DNA of 64,000 nucleotides. Origin: RBG-13-68-16 sp041494245 (GTDB taxonomy: Bacteria; Acidobacteriota; Thermoanaerobaculia; Thermoanaerobaculales; Thermoanaerobaculaceae). The notes beneath the pieces were generated by a model that was not told where the DNA came from, ran no database searches, and worked only from the letters and a program-made list of their open reading frames with translations. Location: contig JBGQAK010000003.1 of the NCBI GenBank assembly GCA_041494245.1, positions 196,184-260,183 of the forward strand. The letters are read 5' to 3'. Position 1 is the first letter of the stretch. The number at the start of each line of letters is the position of its first letter. Below are positions 24,190-31,935 of this stretch, piece after piece. The translations under genes and the position numbers were made by a program.

Positions 24190-24232
24190 GCTCCCTCTCC
24201 CGCTTGCGGGAGAGGGCTGGGGTGAGGGTCCC
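24190..24232. repeat. Last full palindromic repeat before the defence island
   Basis: CTCCCTCTCCCGC/GCGGGAGAGGG followed by CTGGGGTGAGGGT. Apart from a truncated copy at 29171, no further full copy is seen until about 48.1 kb. Confidence 0.6.
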
Positions 24233-24330
24233 TGGCGTCGTCGATGCTGTGCGCTGGCCGCTTGAAATGTAGCGGCCGGCCCCTCGACCTTCCCGTGCGG
24301 CACCCTCGACACTGTACGGCCGCTGCTTGA

Positions 24331-24933
24331 CTAGCGCCACGATGTCGGCTGGCGAAGGACGATGCCGTCCGGTTTGTTGACCTCTGGCGGGAGCAAACTC
24401 TTTTCATACTTGCTGCGGCCTATTTTGAGGTACCTGTGGGCCACCGCGGCCAGCTCCTTCGAAAAGCGGCCAGCAGGAAAAGCCACCACGACCCGCTGCC
24501 GAGGAAAGAGCTCCCGCACTTTCGCCACCGGTGGCACGAGGTCGCTGTCGGCGGAAACGAGAAGGGCGGTGTCGAAGGCGTTGAGCAACGCGTCCTCAAA
24601 CAAGTGCACCGCGATGTTGACGTCTGTCATCTTCTCGTGGTGCAGCATGTGGGTCGCGCCACACTTCCTGCACTGGTATGGCTCATCCTGGTACTGGCCG
24701 AAGTACATTCGGCATCTGCCAAGTGCTGCGTTCGCTTCCAGGAAGACGTTCTGCCGCTGCTGCTTGTCGGGAGGGCCCGAGATCCTCGCAGTGAAGTACC
24801 GCACCGCAGAAAGCTGCTGCCCCGGCTTCAGGAGGTTCGCTGCCAATAGCCCAAGATCCAGCCAGTAGAACCTCTTCCACCCCTTGGTCTTGAGCCCAAA
24901 GTAGAGGTTGAAGCCGTCAATGTACGCTATCAC
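24331..24933 (-). CDS. NYN-domain (PIN-like) nuclease
   Basis: This 200-residue NYN/LabA-type protein has the PIN-like fold. The first catalytic Asp is in MIAYIDGFNLYFGL. TDVNIAVHLFEDAL follows, with SADSDLVPPVAKVREL further along, together giving the acidic cluster. Two Cys pairs (YQCRKCGATHMLHH) form a possible zinc knuckle. Predicted to be a metal-dependent RNase. It is divergently oriented from the Xre-IrrE operon and opens the defence island. The partner or target is unknown. Confidence 0.85.
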   Translation of the reverse strand: MIAYIDGFNLYFGLKTKGWKRFYWLDLGLLAANLLKPGQQLSAVRYFTARISGPPDKQQRQNVFLEANAALGRCRMYFGQYQDEPYQCRKCGATHMLHHEKMTDVNIAVHLFEDALLNAFDTALLVSADSDLVPPVAKVRELFPRQRVVVAFPAGRFSKELAAVAHRYLKIGRSKYEKSLLPPEVNKPDGIVLRQPTSWR

Positions 24934-25056
24934 CCGGTCACTTAAAGAGTTGCCTCTTCAGCATGATACCTGTCAAGAGCCGCTTGACAAACCGTCAGGA
25001 CAGCCCCAAACTTCACTTGTAACAGTAACAGCCCCGGGGTGAGTAGCCCCGGCCTG

Positions 25057-25085
25057 ACAACCCCGCGAGGGGTTGTTTCTTTTTC
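25057..25085 (+). terminator. Rho-independent terminator without an obvious gene
   Basis: CAACCCC-GCGA-GGGGTTG (25058-25075) followed by TTTCTTTTT. No plus-strand gene precedes it, so it may terminate a small RNA or be left over from a lost gene. Confidence 0.6.
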
Positions 25086-25091
25086 TACCCT

Positions 25092-25168
25092 CAGCCCAGC
25101 ACAGCCACCAGCTCGGCCACGATCCGGAGATCGGCGGCGGTCTCGACGGTGCCCTGAGATCTAGCGGC
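25092..25168 (-). pseudogene. Short C-terminal fossil resembling an S24-protein tail
   Basis: The minus strand reads ...TVETAADLRIVAELVAVLG-stop. Its last part is similar to the end of the HsdR-S24 fusion in this window (VQVVAELIEVLESKS). A stop codon lies 20-30 codons upstream and no start is present. The match is short, so this is only a suggestion. Confidence 0.2.
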
Positions 25169-25230
25169 CTGCCGCCGGCCGATCGTGCGCGCCTACTGAC
25201 GCCGCTTCACCAGGTACAAGACTATTCATA

Positions 25231-25259
25231 TTGACAGATTCTGTTGTAAGACTTATCAT
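25231..25259 (+). promoter_or_regulatory. Promoter with nested operators for the Xre-IrrE operon
   Basis: TTGACA (25231-25236), exactly 17 bases, then TATCAT (25254-25259). Two inverted repeats lie within it: ACAGATTCTGT (25234-25244) and TAAGACTTA (25247-25255). Their position suggests autorepression by the Xre-domain protein encoded 19 bases downstream. Confidence 0.75.
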
Positions 25260-25277
25260 GTCTTTGGGAGGTGACCA

Positions 25278-26438
25278 ATGGGCTCGGACGCGATCGCCGC
25301 CAACCTCCGGCGACTCCGGAAGGCGCAGGGGCTGACCCAGGCGCGGCTTGCTGACGCTGCCGGCCTGTCTCGCGTTGGGTACCGAAACATCGAAACCGGC
25401 CGGTCGCTACCTCGGGTGGAGACCCTGCAGGCAGTTGCCGCCGCTTTGCGCGCCCCCCTGCAGGACCTCGTGACCCCCGTGGCGCAGCTTCGCCACGTCA
25501 GGTTTCGCTCGCTTCGTCGACTCAACACCCGCGACCAGATCCTTGCCGAGGTCAGCCGGTGGCTCTCCGACTTCAACGACCTTGAAAAGCTCCTCGGCGA
25601 CCGGCCTAACTACCGCCTTGATGGCTTTGTCGTTCCAAAGCTTCGGCCAGGCGCTGGGCGTGCCAGGCAGGCTGCTTCGGAGGTTCGAAAGCTCCTTAGG
25701 CTCCGCGACGACGAGCCTATACGGGACATCTGCGGTCTGTTGGAGTCGAAGGGGATCAAGGTCTACTCGATCAGGCTCGCCTCCAACGAGTTCTTCGGGC
25801 TTTCAGTCGGTCCCACTGACGGTGGGCCGGCGATCGTAGTCAACATCTGGGAGCGCATTTCTGTCGAGCGGTGGATCTTCAGCGCGGCGCACGAACTGGG
25901 GCACCTTGTGCTGCACCAGAAGGACTACGACGTGGTCAAGTTCCAAGAAGAGAAGAACCAGGAACAGGAAGCCAACGTCTTCGCGGCCTACTTCCTCATG
26001 CCTGAGGATGTATTCCGCAGGGAGTGGGCAGGTACCGCGGGCATACCGCTGGTCGACCGGGTGCTGAAGGTCAAGCGGATCTTCAGAGTCAGCTACAAGA
26101 CCATCCTGTACCGCCTGTCCGAGACCGCCGGCGAAGGCGTCAACGTCTGGCAGCTCTTCCAGAAGGAGTTCAAGCGGCTGCACGAGCGCACCTTGCTGAA
26201 AGAGGAGGAACCCGCGGCCCTAGCAGCCGATGCCTACCGCGCGAGCTTCCCCGAAAGCTCGCGCGCCGGCGAACCTGATGATCTCTCTCCCCACGACTTC
26301 CGGGAGGACCGTCTGTCGCTACTCGTCCGCAAGGGCGTCCAGCAAGGCGCGATCAGCCTCTCACGCGGGGCGGAAGTCCTCCGCAAGCCGTTGAAGGAAA
26401 TGCGGGCTCTCGCCAACACCTGGGTCGGGAACCTCTAG
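25278..26438 (+). CDS. Xre-family regulator fused to ImmA/IrrE metallopeptidase
   Basis: The protein has 386 residues. The N-terminal helix-turn-helix spans about residues 5-65 (LRRLRKAQGLTQARLADAAGLSRVGYRNIETGRSLPRVETL). The COG2856 zinc-peptidase domain carries AAHELGHLVLH around residue 205, with an additional Glu in EQEANVFAAYFLMP. Such proteins sense or cleave partner regulators and often act as antitoxins to PIN-domain toxins. A PIN gene follows after one base. The C-terminal 100 residues look like a further helical regulatory part. The promoter region has palindromes suited to autorepression. Confidence 0.9.
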   Translation: MGSDAIAANLRRLRKAQGLTQARLADAAGLSRVGYRNIETGRSLPRVETLQAVAAALRAPLQDLVTPVAQLRHVRFRSLRRLNTRDQILAEVSRWLSDFNDLEKLLGDRPNYRLDGFVVPKLRPGAGRARQAASEVRKLLRLRDDEPIRDICGLLESKGIKVYSIRLASNEFFGLSVGPTDGGPAIVVNIWERISVERWIFSAAHELGHLVLHQKDYDVVKFQEEKNQEQEANVFAAYFLMPEDVFRREWAGTAGIPLVDRVLKVKRIFRVSYKTILYRLSETAGEGVNVWQLFQKEFKRLHERTLLKEEEPAALAADAYRASFPESSRAGEPDDLSPHDFREDRLSLLVRKGVQQGAISLSRGAEVLRKPLKEMRALANTWVGNL

Positions 26439-26439
26439 C

Positions 26440-26970
26440 GTGGGCGAGTCGGCTCCCCCTCTGATCGCCGACGCCAACGTCCTGATCGACTACGTCAACT
26501 CCGATGTGTCCATCCTGGCTCTTCTTGCCCAGCACGCAGGTCCTCTTTATGTCGCAACACCGGTCCTCGAAAGGGTCGATAGCCTCGACAGGAGCGAGTG
26601 TGAGCGGCTCGGACTGGTTGTCATTGAGCCGACCCTGGAGCAGCTTCTCGAAGCAGGTCAGGCACGGGGGCGTCTTGCCTTCGACGATCGTGTCTGCCTC
26701 ATCCTGGCTCGCGACCGCGCGTGGAGTTGTGTCACAAACGACAAAGCGCTACGGAGGGCATGCGCGGACGAAGGCATTACCGTCTGCTGGGGCCTCGAAA
26801 TCATGCTTTCCCTGGTTGAGCAGGCAGTCTTGCCGGTGGAGGACGCCTTAGCCGTTGCGGCGAGCATCCAGGCAGCAAATAGTGCCTTCATCGCAGAGGC
26901 GATTCTTCATGAGTTTGAGCACAAGGCGCACGAAGCCGCGCGGCGAGCCGTGCGGCGGGGAGGTAAGTGA
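26440..26970 (+). CDS. PIN-domain protein, probable toxin
   Basis: The protein has 176 residues from GTG. The PIN fold is recognisable: LIADANVLIDYV with the first Asp, ERLGLVVIEPTLEQL in the middle, and FDDRVCLILARDRAWSCVTNDKALRRAC holding the remaining acidic residues. PIN toxins are metal-dependent RNases. The gene begins one base after the Xre-IrrE stop and one base before the small third gene, so the three are one operon. I infer a toxin role, with the Xre-IrrE protein as its regulator or antitoxin. Confidence 0.82.
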   Translation: MGESAPPLIADANVLIDYVNSDVSILALLAQHAGPLYVATPVLERVDSLDRSECERLGLVVIEPTLEQLLEAGQARGRLAFDDRVCLILARDRAWSCVTNDKALRRACADEGITVCWGLEIMLSLVEQAVLPVEDALAVAASIQAANSAFIAEAILHEFEHKAHEAARRAVRRGGK

Positions 26971-26971
26971 T

Positions 26972-27148
26972 ATGGCCAAGAACCCACCGACTGGCGACGG
27001 CCATCGGCACGGGGCGGTGCGCGACCGCTCGCAGGTCTACAACCCAAAGGTCGACCGCTGGATCAAGCGGGACGACGATACGGGCCGCTTCATCGACCAA
27101 AAGCAAGATGGCGACCCGTTCAAGGGAGTGCGGCGGGAAAAGGATTAG
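26972..27148 (+). CDS. Small basic protein, third gene of the Xre-IrrE/PIN operon
   Basis: This 58-residue, charged, probably unstructured protein begins MAKNPPTGDGHRHGAVRDRSQ and contains the motif YNPKVDRWIKRDDDTGRFIDQK. Similar small proteins are widespread as hypotheticals in bacteria, but no function is known to me. GGGGAGGTAAG lies just before the ATG, inside the end of the PIN gene. It could be an accessory antitoxin. Confidence 0.7.
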   Translation: MAKNPPTGDGHRHGAVRDRSQVYNPKVDRWIKRDDDTGRFIDQKQDGDPFKGVRREKD

Positions 27149-27463
27149 TCCCTGACACGCTACCTGGGCTCTGCCGCGTCTGGCGGGCCACACGGAGGTG
27201 ACCGGCCGCCCGACCGGGGGCCGCTTCGTGCCACGGCGCCTTGAAATGTAGCCGCTAGCTGTCGAGCGGCCTGGCGGGCCCTCACCCGGTTTCACCTTGC
27301 TCCAAGAGGCACGAAGAACCAGGCTTCACGATTGCGCCACGGCGCATGCGATCGAGATCGGGTCGTCGGCCTGGCGGGGCCGGCCCCGTGCGCAAATCGG
27401 CAGTGGACTAGACTGGCCTGTCGCCACCCGGGCGCGCCCCTGGCCCCGGAGGCCGCACGTCCC
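27149..27463. other. Intergenic gap before the DUF2779 gene
   Basis: I see no gene in these 315 bases. A sequence TTGAAATGTAG followed by CCGCTAGC (27241-27259) resembles elements at 24260 (TTGAAATGTAGCGGCCGGC) and 54187 (GAAATGTAGCGGCCAGC), a third minor repeat type. GGAGG at 27448 is the likely ribosome site for the next gene. Confidence 0.4.
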
Positions 27464-29017
27464 ATGGCTAGCTCCCTTCGCCTGTCCAAGTCCAGGTTCA
27501 CCGCCGGACTCCAGTGCCACAAGCAGTTATGGTGGCGCGCGCACGAGCCCGATGCGCCGGAGCTGGTCCCCGACGCCGCGCTGGAGGCGATCTTCGACCA
27601 GGGCAAGCGCGTGGGCGAGGTGGCTCGGACCTACGTGCCCGGCGGCGAGCTCGTGGACCTGCCGTACGACGCCTTCGCCGAGCGGATCTCGATGACCCGG
27701 GAGCTGCTCGCTCGGCGGGCTCGGGCCATCTACGAGGCGTCGTTCGTCGCGGGCGACGTGTACGCCGCAGTGGACATCCTGGAGCGCGCCCGCGACGGCT
27801 TCCGCCTCATCGAGGTCAAATCGTCCACCAGGCTCAAGGAGGAGCACCTCCCGGACATCGCGATCCAGCTCCACGTGCTGCGATCGGACGGGCTCGACGT
27901 TTCGCGAGCCGAGCTGATGCACCTCAACCGCGAGTGCGCCTACCCGCGCCTCGAGAACCTCTTCATCCGGGAGGACGTCACCGCCGAGGTCGAAGCGCTG
28001 CAGGCCGACCTGCCGGAGCTGATCGCCGTCCAGTTGCGCATGCTTGCGGGCGAGCTTCCCGACGTGGCGATCGGCGCGCACTGCCGCAAGCCCTACGAAT
28101 GTCCGTTCATGAGCCGCTGCTGGCGGGAGGTGCCGGAGCACCACATCAGCACGCTGTACCGCGTGCCCAACGCCGGCGCCGACCTGATCGCCCAGGGTTT
28201 CGAGACCATCGCCGAGCTGCCCCCCGGCGGCCTCAGCGCGATCCAGGAGCGCCAGCGGCGGGCGGTGCAGACCGGCCGCATGATCGTCGAGCCGGGACTC
28301 GCGCGGGCGTTGGGTGCCTTCCGGCCGCCGCTCGCCTTCCTCGACTTCGAGACGGTGATGCTGGCCATCCCGGTGTGGAACGGGTGCCATCCCTACGACA
28401 CGGTGCCGGTGCAGTTCAGCTGCCATCGCCCGGCCCCTGACGGAACCATCGCCCACCACGAGTGGATCGCGGACGGCCCCGGGGACCCGCGCCCCGAGCT
28501 GGCGCGGCGGCTCGTCGCGGCCTCCCACGGCGCCCGGACCGTCGTGGCCTACAACGCGGACTTCGAGCGCCGGGGCATCAGAATGCTCGCCGCCGCGGTG
28601 CCCGAACTGACCGACGATCTTCTGGGAATCGCGGCCCGGCTGGCGGACCTGCTGCCCGTGATCCGGGCGCACGTCTATCACCCTGACTTCCGCGGCAGCT
28701 TCAGCCTGAAGGCGGTCCTCCCCGCCCTCGTACCCACTGTCTCGGCCGATGTAGGGGCGGGGCTTGCCCCCGCCCGCTCTGTCATTGCGAGCCCCGCCGC
28801 AGGCCGGGCGAAGCAATCCCGTCCCCCATCTCCGTACGACAACCTCGAAGTGGCGGAAGGCGCCACGGCGAGCCTCGAGCTCGAGCGGCTAATGTTTAGC
28901 GGGGATGCCATGACGGCCGGCGAGAGGCAGCGCCTGCGTGACGCCCTGCTCCGCTACTGCGCCCTTGACACGATGAGCATGGTGAGGCTGCTCGAGAGGC
29001 TCCGGGAGCTGGCTTGA
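27464..29017 (+). CDS. DUF2779 nuclease with in-frame repeat insertion
   Basis: The protein has 517 residues from ATG 27464, with GGAGG 11 bases upstream. The N-terminal part is PD-(D/E)XK-like (LSKSRFTAGLQCHKQLWW near the start, RLIEVKSSTRLKEEHLPDIAIQ). A Cys cluster, HCRKPYECPFMSRC, probably binds a 4Fe-4S centre, and the DUF2779 exonuclease-like half opens LAFLDFETV. It is probably a DNA-processing nuclease with Cas4/AddB-like features; the function is uncharacterised. Residues about 428-457 are translated from intergenic-type repeats and interrupt the normal junction between LPALVP and YDNLEVAEG, without a frameshift. Confidence 0.82.
   Translation: MASSLRLSKSRFTAGLQCHKQLWWRAHEPDAPELVPDAALEAIFDQGKRVGEVARTYVPGGELVDLPYDAFAERISMTRELLARRARAIYEASFVAGDVYAAVDILERARDGFRLIEVKSSTRLKEEHLPDIAIQLHVLRSDGLDVSRAELMHLNRECAYPRLENLFIREDVTAEVEALQADLPELIAVQLRMLAGELPDVAIGAHCRKPYECPFMSRCWREVPEHHISTLYRVPNAGADLIAQGFETIAELPPGGLSAIQERQRRAVQTGRMIVEPGLARALGAFRPPLAFLDFETVMLAIPVWNGCHPYDTVPVQFSCHRPAPDGTIAHHEWIADGPGDPRPELARRLVAASHGARTVVAYNADFERRGIRMLAAAVPELTDDLLGIAARLADLLPVIRAHVYHPDFRGSFSLKAVLPALVPTVSADVGAGLAPARSVIASPAAGRAKQSRPPSPYDNLEVAEGATASLELERLMFSGDAMTAGERQRLRDALLRYCALDTMSMVRLLERLRELA
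28743..28836. repeat. Intergenic-type repeats inserted in a coding region
   Basis: GATGTAGGGGCGGGGCTTGC and its hairpin partner CCCCGCCC, followed by CATTGCGAGCCCCGCCG and CGGGCGAAGCAATCCC. The first element recurs, in inverse orientation, in the intergenic gap at 54635-54662. The second resembles the GGATTGCCTCGCTTCG element at 62789. Here both lie inside the DUF2779 gene, in frame. Confidence 0.65.
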
Positions 29018-29062
29018 GGAAGCACGATGGCGTCTGGCCGGTTGAGACCCCCGAGCTCGGAC

Positions 29063-29124
29063 CTGGCCGCCAAGATGGCGACCGCGACCCCAGCCGGCGC
29101 GCTGCGAATGGTCCTGGCCAAGTA
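29063..29124 (+). pseudogene. 3' remnant of a second copy of the 23.7-kb membrane-protein gene
   Basis: Translation gives DLAAKMATATPAGALRMVLAK-stop, nearly the last 21 residues of the protein encoded at 23692-24144. Similarity continues about 60 bases past the stop (GGGAGTTG..., AAGGTGCCCGC, TAGCTCCCTCTCCCGC). The rest of the gene is absent. Confidence 0.7.
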
Positions 29125-29328
29125 GCTCGGGAGTTGTCGCTCGCCAAGGTGCCCGCTATCGCCTGGCCCTAGCTCCCTCTCCCGCTGCGACAGCGGACCT
29201 GGACCGCCGATCCTGCAGGGCAATGTGGGGCCGGCGTGCGCGCGCCGCACGGAGGTGGCGGGAAGACCACGGGGGGTTACCAGAACCGCGGCCACGAACA
29301 GTTGCCAGTCATTCAGAAAGCGTCGACA

Positions 29329-30066
29329 ATGGATCGTGACTTGCCTATGAGCATTAGCACAAAGACGCGCATCCGAATGGGCGAGAGGGTCGACGACCTC
29401 ATAGCGCATTTCGGCGAGTACGTCGATTATCTCGACCAAAATGAAACGTTCGTCGGTCCGAGCGTGTATTTTCACGACAAGACGCTGGCGCTGCGTCGGC
29501 GCAGCAGCAGTGCTGCCGTTTTGCTTGAGAGCGAGGAGTTCTTTGACTACCTGTACGCGACCTTGACTGCCTGGGGGCTTCACCGAATGGGGCCCAGCAA
29601 GGCTAAGCTCCTCGAAATCGACAAACTCAAAGCCAGCCTGAGGTCCCAAGGTCAGCGCATACAATCTCTATGGGACGTATCCCTGACGAGCCTCAAAACG
29701 ACAGACCTGCAAAGCGTCACCAACGAACTCTGGCAGATCCTCGATTGTCTTCAAGTCAGCAAGGCGCAAGCTAAGCTTGTTGCCAACTCGAAGGCTCTGC
29801 ATCATATTCTCCCTGCGCTCATGCCGCCGATTGATCGTACACACACCTACAAGTTCTTTTTTTCGGGAACGGGCCTGGGTACCCTCGGGGAGGCGGAGGC
29901 GTTCGCGGGGATCTACGAAGGGTTCCATCGAGTCGCGTGTGGCAAGAAAGCCGAGATCCAGGCGCGCATCGGGAAAGGCTTCCACACCTCGGAAACCAAG
30001 GTTCTTGACAATGCAATCATCGGGTATGTGAGAAAGAAATTGCGTAAGACCGCCAGGAAGGTGTAG
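29329..30066 (+). CDS. Uncharacterised protein in defence island
   Basis: The protein has 245 residues from ATG 29329; ATG 29347 is equally possible and neither has a strong ribosome site. I do not recognise the family. The visible segment IRMGERVDDLIAHFGEYVDYLDQNETFVGPSVYFH is predicted helical. It is followed by a conserved-looking block LVANSKALHHILPALMPPIDRTHTYKFFFSGTGLG and a basic C-terminus KKLRKTARKV. Base composition is less GC-rich than the genome average, as for its neighbours. It lies between the DUF2779 nuclease and a nuclease-fold protein, so a defence or mobile-element role is inference. Confidence 0.6.
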   Translation: MDRDLPMSISTKTRIRMGERVDDLIAHFGEYVDYLDQNETFVGPSVYFHDKTLALRRRSSSAAVLLESEEFFDYLYATLTAWGLHRMGPSKAKLLEIDKLKASLRSQGQRIQSLWDVSLTSLKTTDLQSVTNELWQILDCLQVSKAQAKLVANSKALHHILPALMPPIDRTHTYKFFFSGTGLGTLGEAEAFAGIYEGFHRVACGKKAEIQARIGKGFHTSETKVLDNAIIGYVRKKLRKTARKV

Positions 30067-30165
30067 CCAGCCAAGCCAGTTTGGGTGATAGGGGTGCGAC
30101 CGGGGCACCGCACTCCGCCGCCGTTGGCCACGTGTTCCTGTTTCTCTTGACGGAGGGCTTCTGCG

Positions 30166-30645
30166 ATGAAGATCAAGATGGCGAAAAGTTCCAGACACTC
30201 GAAGATCACCGGCGATTTCGCGGAAGCCTTGGTCCTTTATTGGCTTTCCAAGCAAGGTTTCGAATGTGCCCGTCTCGACCACACCGGGATCGACCTGATC
30301 GCGCGGAATCCCCATTCCCGCGACCGGATGGGCATTTCTGTAAAAAGCCGGTCCCGGTACGCCGGAACCGAGAATGTTTCGGTCAACCTGCCATCCGAGA
30401 GCTTTGTTAAGGCCAGGAAGGCCTGCCAGGATTTTGGCTGCAAACCCTACTTTGCCATTGTCGTCGACGCGGGCGACAGCGTTAGGTGCTTCATCCTGTC
30501 GCTGTCCCGCTTGAAAAACATTGTCGGCACGGGCGCGGGGATGAAATACTGGCCGATGTCACCCCGCCATTTGGCCCGTTACCACGCGGACCCGAAGATT
30601 ATCAAGTTTGAGCTCCGGGCTGGAGATGTCTCCTGGCAAGCCTGA
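30166..30645 (+). CDS. PD-(D/E)XK-like nuclease-fold protein
   Basis: The protein has 159 residues. The order of motifs suggests a restriction-endonuclease-like fold: Glu in TGDFAEALVLYWLSKQGFECARLDHTGIDLIARNP, then the Asp of GIDLIA, then GISVKSRSR with the Lys of the (E/D)xK position, though the preceding residue is Ser-Val rather than Glu-x. The replaced acidic residue makes catalysis uncertain. The gene starts 99 bases after the unknown protein at 29329-30066 and may be cotranscribed with it. Possibly a partner nuclease in an undescribed two-gene system; this is inference. Confidence 0.65.
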   Translation: MKIKMAKSSRHSKITGDFAEALVLYWLSKQGFECARLDHTGIDLIARNPHSRDRMGISVKSRSRYAGTENVSVNLPSESFVKARKACQDFGCKPYFAIVVDAGDSVRCFILSLSRLKNIVGTGAGMKYWPMSPRHLARYHADPKIIKFELRAGDVSWQA

Positions 30646-30770
30646 GCACAGAGCCCGTATGCGCTGACGCTGAGTTAATGAATTCCACGTGCCATCATCT
30701 TCCGACTCCGGGGCGCCGGCGCTCCCTTGAAGGGTTTGATCCGAGGTGCCGAAACGACCACGCTTCTCGC

Positions 30771-31787
30771 TCATTCTTCGCCCTCGTCCAGCGGGGCGGG
30801 TACATACACCCGCTTCAGGGGGATCAAGCCCTTGTACTTCGCGTCGAAGCCGTCATAGTGCTCGAGGATCAGGTCAACCAACTCTTCGCCATCGATGAGG
30901 CGAAGGTTGCTTTTGCCACGCGCAAAGTTCCTGGCCTGATTGGTGATGCTGCCAAGAGTCACGACCAGGCCGAACTCGCTCTGGTCAACCTTCCCGTACA
31001 ACGCCGATACGACTGGATCCCCGAGGCTGCCTTCCGTGCTCTTGACCTGCACCTTGATGATCGGGGGCTCAAACCCGAGCTCGTCCTTGTGGGCGATGAT
31101 GTCAATGCCTGCGTCGGGGCCCTCTGGTGATACACGCGCCTGATACCCCATCGCATTCAACAGGTGTGCGACGAAGTCGGCGAAAGGATGGCCCTTCATT
31201 TCCTGACCAAGTTGCCTCAGAACGAAGTCACGCGTAGCCTGCTCAATCTCCTCCGAAACGAACCCACCCAGACCGGGCCCAGGAGTGGGCACGGGTGCCT
31301 TTCCCTCTAGTGCGGCGCGGAACTCATCGGCAAAGTTCCGCACCTGAAAGAAACCCATTGCGGACCCAATCTCATAAAGAGCACCCTGAGAGAAGTACGT
31401 CCGTGGTAACGCCTTAACCCACTGCACGGCCCTGTGGTGCGGGTAGGCCGGGTCGGTTTTCGGGTCGAAGTGATACTCCCCTTCGACGCGCCCAAGGTGC
31501 ACGTGCCGGTCACGCTGAGACGGGTAGCACACGATGTCGCCAACATTCATCTCGTGGACGAAGCGAAAGAGCTGACCTGCATAGTTAGGGATTGCTCCGG
31601 GTTTTTCGTCGACATACGCCTGAGCAACGCGGGCCTTGAAGGCCTCACGATCTCCAGGGAGGGACGACAGATCCCCCATGTCCCGCCAGCCGAGTGCGAT
31701 GACCTTGTGCTTCATGAAGAGTCCGTCAGCGTCGCCATAGCGGCCGCCGTGGATACCCCACATTGCTGCCTCGGTTTGCTTCGCCAT
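30771..31787 (-). CDS. Mrr-like (type IV) restriction endonuclease
   Basis: The protein has 338 residues. The C-terminal Mrr catalytic domain contains the Asp in GPDAGIDIIAHKDELGF and the QVKST motif (IIKVQVKSTEGSLG), preceded by HPFADFVAHLLNAMGYQARVSPEG. The N-terminal ~170 residues (MWGIHGGRYGDADGLFMKHKVIALGW... and a NVGDIVCYPSQRDRHVHLGRVEGEY segment) look like a PUA/EVE-type modified-base reader. The domain pair predicts cleavage of modified foreign DNA. It lies 3' of the type I operon in the same orientation but is separated by 148 bases. Confidence 0.87.
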   Translation of the reverse strand: MAKQTEAAMWGIHGGRYGDADGLFMKHKVIALGWRDMGDLSSLPGDREAFKARVAQAYVDEKPGAIPNYAGQLFRFVHEMNVGDIVCYPSQRDRHVHLGRVEGEYHFDPKTDPAYPHHRAVQWVKALPRTYFSQGALYEIGSAMGFFQVRNFADEFRAALEGKAPVPTPGPGLGGFVSEEIEQATRDFVLRQLGQEMKGHPFADFVAHLLNAMGYQARVSPEGPDAGIDIIAHKDELGFEPPIIKVQVKSTEGSLGDPVVSALYGKVDQSEFGLVVTLGSITNQARNFARGKSNLRLIDGEELVDLILEHYDGFDAKYKGLIPLKRVYVPAPLDEGEE

Positions 31788-31935
31788 TAGCGTCTCCTTA
31801 CTTACTCAAATTCTCTTGGCTCCCCAAACTCATGTCCCACAGTCGTGCAGGAAGCACCACCGGCGTGTGCCGAGCAGGAGCTCTCGTGTGAGCCAGCGTG
31901 CATCAACAAGGCGGCCGTAATGCGGCTCCCATCTC

